From the NCBI GenBank assembly GCA_037951105.1, contig JBAMJV010000905.1, positions 159,001-223,000 of the forward strand: 64,000 bases of DNA. The letters run 5' to 3'. This DNA comes from Echinarachnius parma. Its lineage: Eukaryota > Echinodermata > Echinoidea > Clypeasteroida > Echinarachniidae. A program made the position numbers and the translations under genes. Below the pieces are notes generated by a model. The model was not told the origin of the DNA, did not search any database, and was given only the letters and a program-made list of their open reading frames with translations. This document shows positions 40,206 to 49,900 of the stretch, piece after piece. Every line of letters begins with the position of its first letter. Positions within the stretch are counted from its first letter, which is position 1.

Positions 40206-41838
40206 TCCAAACAAACTTTCACAAAGTCAAGCACAAAACTAAAGTTTCTCTTTATGAAAAGTTTTTAATAGTAAAGAAAACATTTTAGTACAATATAATA
40301 CTGTTTCAATGGAGTAATATAAGCTATAAAAGGAAGAAGTCATTACATATGAAGAAATATGAGGAAAAACATATTTTTCCTTTTAAAGTACTATTTTACT
40401 CGCTGGAAGAACAATTTCACAATATATGTAGTTCATTTACAAAATGAAAGTGTCCCTAATATGGCTCGAAACCATGAATAAATGCATAAAAAGTACACAC
40501 GAATATAAACATTCCAATCTGAAAAAAGGCAGTGATCCAAGATATTTTTAACAAGTAAAATATTGACCTTATTTCCCCCATTTTTACCTGGAATAGCACG
40601 AGTTCTTAGTTAATGCATAGCTGCCAACATTTGGAATTTTAAATTAGTAACATTTAAGCAAAACTGAATATCATGTGCGCGAAGCACACATCACGAGCGC
40701 GAAGTCCCTTTAGCCGGGGTCCAGGGCTCGCTTTAGGGCTCTGGAGCGTGAAGCGTGAAGAGTCCATTGCGGCTGGCGTCCATGGCCCTATATTTCATCA
40801 TTTTTGCACAATTACTAGGTATGATTTGGTCAGATTTACGTTTAAACGTTGTCTCTATACGTTTAAAAACGTGAAAACGAAAAAAAAAATAAAATTTGTA
40901 ACAATTACGAATTTTTCGTAACAGTTGGCAGCTATGTTAATGAATACATCTTGTTTAGCTAGGTGAGCATAACATGCAAGAATGCATAAAAGCTGATTTC
41001 TAATGATTCCTTTTTCCTCCCGCACAATAAACTAACCAGGTTCTTTTCTAAAAACTCTTCTTTTTCATGAGTAAAAAAATATAAGTTGGATGACTAAATT
41101 ACATGTACATATATCACTGTAATTGTCCAAACTTGCATAATAGTTTGCGAAAATTTCATGGCAAACACATTAATTTTGGATAAGATATGACCGAAATGAA
41201 AACAAAGAAAATACAAAAGAAAGAATCATATAATTACCTTAAACAGTTTTGCCATTGTTCTTCCAATAATGCAACCAAGTACTTTTTTAGATCTAGGTCG
41301 AGTGTGAAATATGGTGCAACATGTTCACCATTAATACTGTTCAAAGTTAATGCTACTCTTACACATCATTTACAAATTCAATACACTTATTAAACATAGT
41401 AGATTGGTTGATATTAACAATCTAAATTTGGCACTTTTGTCTCTTATTGCATTATCAAACAAAATCACAATCCCGATATTTCACAAGCCTTAACATTCCA
41501 TTCTTACAAATCTTTCAAGCATAGTTTTAATACACCATTTAAATTGTGATTGTCAATAAAGTGGGTGGTAAATGCATTAGTAATTGTGTTAATTCAGCGT
41601 TATATGGTTAGTTGGTTAGTATAAATGTATTAGTGTGTCAGTATTAACTAACTCTTAAAAAAAGTATGCAACATACATTAAAAAAAAAACTTTTTACGAG
41701 TTAAGAATAAAAACTAAAGCGTGTACATAATCTACAATCTACATTGATTATCTACGGTAAGTATTCCATTTACAGTAAGTTTTTTTATACTGTATAGGTT
41801 TCTTTCTTAATGAGTTGATAAAATTTACATATCTATGC

Positions 41839-42185
41839 TTAAAGGGATCTAGTTACATTGTCTAAATCCACAAATCTTACTTAGAACTCATTTGATTTCT
41901 CATACCTTGTTGTATTCGTATTACCAATAGAAGAATGGAACAGGTTTCCGTTTTTTGATATATTTAAGACTGAAGTGTTTGGATTTGTAATGATCCACTG
42001 AAAGTCAGTGCAAAGAGTAAGCGAATATCAAATTGCATTTTCGCTCATTACTCGACCATAATTATAATATCCATTTAACGTGAAATGTTCACACATTACT
42101 CAGTGGACATATCAGATCACAATACACATTTTATCAATCATTCATCACTTGTGCACATGCCAACAAGGTTACTAGATCCCTTTAA
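41839..42185 (-). mobile_element. family A element, inverted copy
   Basis: TTAA at 41839 and 42182, ends AAAGGGATCTAGTTACATTG and CAAGGTTACTAGATCCCTTT, inner TTGCATTTTCGCTCATTACT. Confidence 0.85.
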
Positions 42186-42607
42186 AATAAACAATGCTAC
42201 ATTGGTTGAGTCAAATAGCTAATATTGCAGTATTTCCAAAACTGTTCGCATGTAAATGAACTTGTCTTTAAAAACAGCTTCTCTGAATACCATGGTGGCC
42301 TTGAAAAGAATGATTTGGCTTTATACCATAAAATAAAGTGATTCAAAACCCGACTGATTTTCTTTTAAAGTATATGAAGGACATACCACACAATAATCTT
42401 TTTGTTGCTTATCAAAGGAAAAACAAAACCCCCACAATTAATTAACAGGGTGATGAGAAGATTATGCCATCCATTGCATATCATCAAAAATGTTGTTGAC
42501 TTTCCACAACCATCATATCATTATGGTATTTGAGAGAAATTTATGAGCGATAACAAGAAATTGAGTTGCTTGAACACATGTACACAAATATGAAATCCTT
42601 TCAAATA

Positions 42608-44242
42608 TTAAGGGGATAGAACAGTTCTGGTCAGACAGCATTTTAGTTACTGAAACTTGCAAGTTATCATAAAAACTAACAGTTATAATTCAATGATGCT
42701 TGAATGGTAGTAAAAACATATGTAACCATAAAGTTTTCTTTCCAAAAGCAGCCGTTAACACAAGAGGGCACCCTCCAGACACCACAAGTTTCAACACATT
42801 TTAATTAAAACAAATATTTATTCAATAGAGAGATCAAAAACAATTAAAACTAGATGGATCTTCGACTGCGCGCAGTCGAAAATGATGCCTCCGCCATTAC
42901 TCAATTTATTTATGTCAAGCCCAAATCAACATGTACACAGAATTAATTCTGTCAACTCAATTTTGATGGTACTCTGTCTTTTAGATCTTGACGTATCACA
43001 GTTATGAGCTATAAGTGATCTTGACCTTTGCCCTCATGACCCCAAAATCTAATGACTACAATTGTTCCCTATTATACATTCAGGTATCAAGTTGGATTGA
43101 AATCTGATATTCAGTTCTTGAGATTTCCAATCTCAAGCTACTTTTACATATAATGAGCCCTGTGACCTTTGACCTTTGACCTCATGACCCCCAAAATCTA
43201 ATCAGTTCATTGGCTCTCCAAGGAACATACATGTACCAAGTTTGGTCAGAATCTGTCAATCCCTTCTTGAGATAACGCGATCACGAGATATTTTTGCATA
43301 TATAATGAGCTCTGTGACCTTTGACCTTTGACCTCATGACCCCCAAAATCTAATCAGTTCATTGGCTCTCCAAGGAACATACATGTACGAAGTTTGGTCA
43401 GAATCTGTCAATCCCTTCTTGAGATAACGCGATCACAAGATATTTTTGCATATATAATGAGCTCTGTGACCTTTGACCTTTGACCTCATGACCCCAAAAT
43501 CTAATCAGATCATTGGCCCCCCAAGATACATACATGTACCAAGTTTGGTCAGAATCAGTCAATCCGTTCTTGAGATAACGCGATCACGAGCTATTTTTGC
43601 ATATATAATGAGCTCTGTGACCTTTGACTTTTGACCTCATGACCCCAAAATCTAATCAGATCATTGGCCCCCCAAGATACATACATGTACCAAGTTTGGT
43701 CAGAATCTGTCAATCCGTTCTTGAGAAAATGCGATCACGAGCTATTTTTGCATATATAATGAGCTCTGTGACCTTTGACCTCATGACCCCAAAATCTAAT
43801 CAGATCATTGGCCCCCCAAGATACATACATGACCCAAGTTTGGTGAAAATCCGTTGATCGGTTCTTGAGATAACGCGATCACGAGAACGGGACGTACGGA
43901 CGTACGGACGTACGGACGTACGGACGGACGGACAACCCGAAAACATAATGCCTCCGGCTACTTCGTTGCGGAGGCATAAAAACATTTTGGTATATTTTGA
44001 AAAATGTGTAGGATTTATACATATTTTCTTCAATTATTATATAAAAGTTGGTCCCCAACATTTATTCCGATCGGATATATTTATGGATATATCAGCTGTT
44101 TCTGAACCGATTTTGATCAATTAAAGTTGATTCTATCTTTAAAATTATGTGCTCTTTCAAATTTTGCACTTAGTTTTTCAGTACCTCACAAAAAAATGAT
44201 TTCTCGAAGCCCCCTCTAAACCAAAACTGAACTATCCCTTTA
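42608..44242. mobile_element. family B element, interrupted by a nested repeat
   Basis: The left half (TTAAGGGGATAGAACAGTTC, 42608) and right half (CCAAAACTGAACTATCCCTT then TTAA at 44239) are family B. Between about 42850 and 43980 a different element with a tandem array is inserted, raising the length from the usual ~560 to 1,635 bp. Confidence 0.75.
42855..43980. repeat. nested repeat with six ~151-bp units carrying DR1-like sites
   Basis: CCAAAATCTAATCAG recurs at about 43039, 43191, 43343, 43494, 43645 and 43789. Each unit contains TGACCTTTGACCTcATGACC, most with an extra TTTGACC. A perfect 20-bp palindrome lies at 42861-42880. A hairpin ATGCCTCCGG ... GGAGGCAT lies at 43948-43977, preceded by four ACGTACGG units. 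Confidence 0.85.
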
Positions 44243-44403
44243 AACCTTTTCGCCGATACGAAAATCCATCCCCATCAAGGCTCTCTCATAGAGCTTTGAT
44301 TGGTGTCCTTACCCTCTACAATTTCTTAAGTTTGCAAGCAAATGATATACTTCAAAAACTGAAAAAAGTAATTGAGAGCTGAACTTATATTAACATTTGA
44401 ATT

Positions 44404-44564
44404 ATAGTCAAACCTGTCTCAGTGGCCACCTGCCTATAGTGGCCACCAAAAGTGTTCCCCTGCAGAGAAAAGTTGTTATGGAACCAGTCTGTAGTGGTCA
44501 ACAGTCTTCAGTGGCCATTTTTCTTGTGTCCCCTAGGTTGTCACTTTACATGGGGTTGACTGTA
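44404..44564. mobile_element. small MITE-like element in the BRCA2 3' flank
   Basis: The ends are inverted: ATAGTCAAACC on the left and GGGGTTGACTGTAT on the right. The interior repeats the phrase AGTGGCCAC/GTGGCCACC. The right end stops about 11 bp beyond the BRCA2 stop codon, so the element would form most of the proximal 3' UTR. Confidence 0.6.
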
Positions 44565-44575
44565 TATTCTAAATG

Positions 44576-46939
44576 TCACACTTTGTAGCTGACACTCCTC
44601 CTGTTTTTTAGCCTTGAGGACCTCTTTGGCTGCGAGGATCCACCATCATCTTCCATAATGTTGATCACTTCCAGGGGAACTTCCGTCTGCCCCTTTCTTC
44701 TTCGCCCCCTTCTGCTCAGGCATCTCCTGCCTCCTTTTCCTGGACTCGCCTCAGGATCCACTTTGTCATCAGGAACAGATCTCCCCGGAAGCGTCTCTGA
44801 CATGTCTGTGATCTCCGTTGAATTTCCAAGACTTGTTTGGGAACCCTCCTGGTTTTGCGTGGTATGAGTCAGACTTGCTTGAGAATTGTCTTTGTCTAGG
44901 CTTGTCCAAGAGACTTCTTTATCTTTATTTTGAACACTTGCCTCTGAACAAGCTATGTCATCTCTGGAATCCTGTAACCCACTGGCAGTGTTTACGTCAA
45001 GCAACAAAGGTTCCTTGATATCCTGAGTGGTTTCTACGTCCTGGATCTGACATCTGTTCTCCCTCTCTTCAGAAATTTTGTGTATTGCTTCTCCATTGTT
45101 CTTCACAAAGTGTTCCATTTCCTTGATACGTCTCCCTTCCTCACAAAACATAGAATTGTCCACTAGATGATTATAATGATTTTGAATTGACTGAATGGCG
45201 GTTATGGCAGTGGTAGAACATACTGGTGCCAATATTTCCTTGTCTGAGAATGAAGGTGTGTTTGTACTAACTTCATTGTAGCTGCTTTTTTGGCCAGCAG
45301 ATGCTGACTCATCTTTAGGCTCTGATATGTCTTGACAAAGTTGTTTGCTCTCGGAAACAGATCCAGCTCCTTCATGTCTTACTAATGACAAATCTTTGTT
45401 CATTCCCACACCATGCTCTTCTTGACTGTTACAATGCTCCTTCGAATTCTCCTCATCGATTTTACTTTCCGTTGTCTCCGTGATTGAAGGTTTGATCAAC
45501 ATTCTATTTGTCTGGCTGTTGGTTTGTTGATGACCCTTCACGGAATCCTGGATGAGGGGTTCAGATGTTGCCTGCGACTGCGACCAACTCATCTCCAACT
45601 CCTGGAGGCACGAAGCAGAGAGACCTTGGAGGTCGTCAAAGTCTTCTTCACCGTCTCGATCGTTTCTTTCACTTCCTGTTTCTAATTTCTTCTCCTTTGA
45701 ATAGTTTGATGCAACTAGTGGATGTTCTGTAGAATCACAAGTATCCAAACAGCAATCGTCTGTCGCCTGGCGTCGCTGTACCTTACTTGGTAGACATTCT
45801 TCGTCCAACTCGTCTCTGAGCCGCTTTCTCACTGAACTGTCCACATCTCTTCCTGAAGGACCCCGCTTTTGAGAAACGGGTGTCTTGAACCCACGCCTTA
45901 CAGCCACTGGGGTTTGGACGGGCAGCGGGTTCAGTGGAGGGGGGGATGGGATACGGGATAGGAGCTGCGCTCTCCTCGCCGTTTCCCTCTGTTGGGCAGC
46001 CACCCTTGGTGAGATCGCCACCTCCGGTGTAAGTAGTGTTGGAGCTAATGGTGTCCTCAGCCTTTGCATAGAAATATCTTGCCTAGCATTGGGTGTGACA
46101 GTTTTTTGCTCAGGGGTAATTTGCCTTTGAGCTGGGGTCACTGGCCGTACAATTGGGGTCATGGTTCTTGGAGTGTAGCCCGATACTGGTGTTATAGGCC
46201 TCACAGTTTGGGTACCCTGTCTAGAAGCTAGAGTACATGATCTTTGGACTGGGGAAACCACCCTTGGACACCCTTGGATACCAGACGTTGGGACTTGCAT
46301 TACATTCCTTGGAGCTGCGATGATAGTTCTTGGAAATTGGATACCAGTTCTTGGTGCTGGGGTAAAATTCCTTGAAATGTTGCCTGCTGACCTGGGAACT
46401 CCAACAGGAGTCCTCGGAAACTGACCAACGACTCTTCCCGGTGTAAGAACTGGCCTTGAGGGTTGGACAACGTTCCTTGGAGCATGGATGATGGACATTG
46501 AAGTGGCGCCTCCCGACCGGGAGACCTCCCCATGAGCCCACCCAGCATTTTGTCCCACTGGTCTTGCGGCAGATTGATGTCCATACTGTCTTGATGCTAG
46601 AGGAGTGACACTGCCACCCTGGTTGGCAATCCTTGAGTTGGCGCTCGACTGCTGCGGAAAGTTTCTCGGACACGATCTCACCATCATGGACTGGTATCCC
46701 TGGTTCTCGGTACCCGCTGCGCCTGCTGTTGCTGTCGACTGGTGACCAGATCTTGATGGAGTCACGCTGTGGTGACTGCCAGGCGGTGGAACAGATGTAG
46801 AGGTAGGTGCCCACTCTCTCCTCCCAGCAGAATGTTGGTATGGGGTATGTGTACTCGGGTGTGTAGATGGAGATTGGGATGAAGTGTGTCTCAGTTGCTG
46901 AAGCTTCTGCTGCATCCCTTCCACAAATTTTGACACATC
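44576..46939 (-). CDS. BRCA2: BRCA2 last exon: long C-terminal tail with RAD51-binding-like block
   Basis: The exon follows acceptor TTTCACAG and runs 787 codons to TGA at 44578-44576. It opens with [16 protein letters not shown], then a Ser/Pro/Thr-rich stretch and a block of imperfect short repeats rich in PR, TP and RP (about 46090-46500). Next comes [18 protein letters not shown] and [13 protein letters not shown] (about 45855-45970), resembling the vertebrate SRLPLPPPVSP ... KYETPIKKK region that binds RAD51 filaments and carries a CDK site. [19 protein letters not shown] motif at about 45580-45640 resembles the vertebrate ISLLESNSIADEELALI part. The remainder is acidic and low in complexity, ending in a basic segment ([23 protein letters not shown]) likely to act as nuclear localisation signal. 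The tail is much longer than the few hundred residues of the vertebrate one. Confidence 0.93.
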   Translation of the reverse strand, partial: DVSKFVEGMQQKLQQLRHTSSQSPSTHPSTHTPYQHSAGRREWAPTSTSVPPPGSHHSVTPSRSGHQSTATAGAAGTENQGYQSMMVRSCPRNFPQQSSANSRIANQGGSVTPLASRQYGHQSAARPVGQNAGWAHGEVSRSGGATSMSIIHAPRNVVQPSRPVLTPGRVVGQFPRTPVGVPRSAGNISRNFTPAPRTGIQFPRTIIAAPRNVMQVPTSGIQGCPRVVSPVQRSCTLASRQGTQTVRPITPVSGYTPRTMTPIVRPVTPAQRQITPEQKTVTPNARQDISMQRLRTPLAPTLLTPEVAISPRVAAQQRETARRAQLLSRIPSPPPLNPLPVQTPVAVRRGFKTPVSQKRGPSGRDVDSSVRKRLRDELDEECLPSKVQRRQATDDCCLDTCDSTEHPLVASNYSKEKKLETGSERNDRDGEEDFDDLQGLSASCLQELEMSWSQSQATSEPLIQDSVKGHQQTNSQTNRMLIKPSITETTESKIDEENSKEHCNSQEEHGVGMNKDLSLVRHEGAGSVSESKQLCQDISEPKDESASAGQKSSYNEVSTNTPSFSDKEILAPVCSTTAITAIQSIQNHYNHLVDNSMFCEEGRRIKEMEHFVKNNGEAIHKISEERENRCQIQDVETTQDIKEPLLLDVNTASGLQDSRDDIACSEASVQNKDKEVSWTSLDKDNSQASLTHTTQNQEGSQTSLGNSTEITDMSETLPGRSVPDDKVDPEASPGKGGRRCLSRRGRRRKGQTEVPLEVINIMEDDGGSSQPKRSSRLKNRRSVSYKV

Positions 46940-49900
46940 CTGTGAAATCAAAGTACAGTGAAACCTTATTATAATAAGCACCTTGGGCACACTGAATTTA
47001 CCTTGTTATATTAATATTAGGGCTTACAAACAAAGAAATACATAGATCCCAGACCTGTCCAATTACCATGTTATATAATAAGGTACCTTACTGTAACCGA
47101 GCTTGTCATAAAGCAGTTCCACGGTATAAAGTGGGTATATTGTTTTTACAATTATTTACTGATTTAAAAAAAAATTGATATTAGCAATAATTCATGCAGT
47201 CACTTGTTTGTTATACAATGAAAACAAATGTCTAGCTTTTTGTATCACATTACATGATGCCAAATTAATGACAGAAACTACTTTACTGTATGCGATAATC
47301 CTGCTCATGATTTGTAGGGAGAGCAAGACAACAATGTGGATTTTGCAACTCCAATAGAGTTAGTATAGGACCCACCAGTTTCCTGTATGCAATGGGTTAA
47401 TATGTGCATGGGTTATAAAATCCTCATTGAATGAAAGAATGCAACTTACTGATATCTGTGTAAGCTTATATCTGTGCCCTAAGATGTTGAAGGGATGTTC
47501 GTAGAAAGGCTGCTTTTGGGTTTGGAGTGAAGACTGTGTAGTATGATGCAATGGCAGAAGGAATGGGTAATTGGCCGTGGTTTGTGGGGCTAGTGAGGCA
47601 ACATTATGCATAAGGGTTATAAAATCCTAATCGAATGAAACAATGTAACTTACTGATATCTGTGTCCTTAGGTGTTGAAGGGATGTCTGTAGATAGGCTG
47701 CCTTTGGATTCAGGGTAAAGACTGTGTAGTCGGATGCAATGGCAGAAGGAATGGGTATTTGCCCATGGTTTGTGGTGCTTGTGAGGCAACATTATGCCTA
47801 AGGATTAACAATTCTTCATTGAAAGAAAAGAAGGCAACTTACTGATATATGTGTCCTTAGGTGTTGAAGGGATGTCTGTAGATAGGCTGCCTTTGGGTTT
47901 GGGGTGAAGACTGTGTAGTCGGATGCAATGGCGGTAGGAACGGGCAATTGGCCATGGTTTGCAGGGCTGTAGCGGTACTGGAGATTACTCCCTGAGACAA
48001 GAGTTCCTGGTTTCAAGATGTCTTCAAGATTGAGAGTCTGAGGCGAACAAAATATGAAAATATTCTTTAAAAATGTATTTGATACCATCTACCACTTAAA
48101 TAAAACCTAATAATCTTATAAGTCTTATTAATGAAAAAGTGTGATTCTCCAAGAACAGATGAGTAAAATGTTGAAAATGAAGGTAACTTGTGGAGAAAAA
48201 TGGATCCTGGTGTCAACATATCCTCCAGATAGACAGTCTTAATAGAGAGCAATGTCAACAATTTCAAGATGATGCCATTTTATGACTGACATGTTATGGC
48301 ATAGCATACAGTGATTATTTCTTCACAGAGTATTCTGAATAATTAGATGTACATGTCGAGTTTATATCCTGGAGTTCACTTCTTTTGGCATCTAGACTTG
48401 ATTAGTACATAATTCCTTTATTGTAAGCTTCACCTGGTTTGTATGGATGTGTTCAATTTGTTTATAGACAGTCTAACTTCTGACAATAAGCTGCATGCAA
48501 TGTTTCCTTTTCGTTTGTGAAGTTTTTTTGATAGAATGAAAGCTTAATAACAAAGTGGTGGGGGAACTCGACCAGGCGGGAGAACTCAGCCACCTACATG
48601 TAAACATTTGAAGCAAACGGGTTGCGAGGGATCGGACTTCAAAATGCATAAGCGAGTATTGTGTGCATTAGCAGTACTTTGGAATACAGATGGCAAAGTT
48701 CCCCTTCCTCTACAGCAGGGCTCCACATTCACCTTTTTTGTCACTAGACCAGTCGGGCCAGTGAAATAATTTCTTCCCCTTTTCTGGTGGACTGAAAGAA
48801 AATTTACTGGCCCGAAAATTTGATTTCATGAGTAAACTTTTTACAATTCAAAATAAATGTATATCACTCTTAAAAGAAAACAAGATTTTCTCATTTTGTC
48901 AATGTCTGGTTCAAAATCTGCAGCGCCCAATCGGGCCACCAAAATATGACTTTTATACATTTTTGCTGGCCCCATGTGCGATTTCACTGGCCCCGAGCCA
49001 GCGGGCCAGTGCGAGTGTCGAGCCCTGCACTACAGTTTTGGGAATTAGCAAATTGCTCAAGGCATACCTTTAGCCCCATCCAGAACTTGATTGCCATTAG
49101 GTTGCCTTCTTCATCGGCCAAGTAGACAGCAGACCCATGCAGGCTGCCTGGTTGCTTGGCACTAAAATGGAATAAGAGAAAACAAAATTGAACCAATCGT
49201 ATAGAAATGCGTCATTTTAGCTTAATCCTTTTAGTACAAAGTTATGAAAAAGGCTGATGAGTTACCATCATGTGCCCATGGGATTGAGAGGAATAAATCC
49301 CTTGACCACGGGAACCAAATGGGTTGTGTACAAAGTCTATGGAGATTTAATAAACTCGTAGGGAACGGGTTAATGAATCTTAGGTTAAATAAGAGAAGGG
49401 CACCGAGTCACTTTTCGCACTATGTAGATAATCATGTTTAAAGTGTGGGAGCCTTGTACAAACCCTATTTGATCTTCTTTTTATTTAGTAAGAGTATTCC
49501 CAAAGTTAGAATTTATTATTATCTAAAAAATGGGCATCACACTCGGACCTACAAGATGGTTTGCAGAACTTAGCTTGGCAAAAAAAAAAAAAAAAATATT
49601 GGCCTTTTCATCCTCACCCAACAATATTGCTATAGAATGACATTATAATAACCAACATCATCACAGTAATATGGCCAACACCATCATCATCTTAGCAGTT
49701 ATTATCATCACCCATCACCATCATCATTATCATAAAGCGCTTAGAGATGATATAGGCGCTGGGCAATTCCAAGCAAACATTGACATAACCACTGATTTTT
49801 CAAATTCGTTGTACCATAACAAATTTGGTATCAAATGAAAGCTGAAAGATTGAACTTTCCAAAAATGCATTTTGTTTTTGAAAAAAAAAATTGTAAACTA

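Noticed and set aside
42855..43980. Helitron identity for the nested repeat because of its 3' hairpin
   Set aside because: The hairpin is present, but I see no CTRR end after it nor a clear TC start, so the class is left open.
46221..46814. 197-codon minus-strand frame inside the last BRCA2 exon
   Set aside because: Alternative frame of the confirmed 787-codon exon; composition follows the repeat structure of the true frame.
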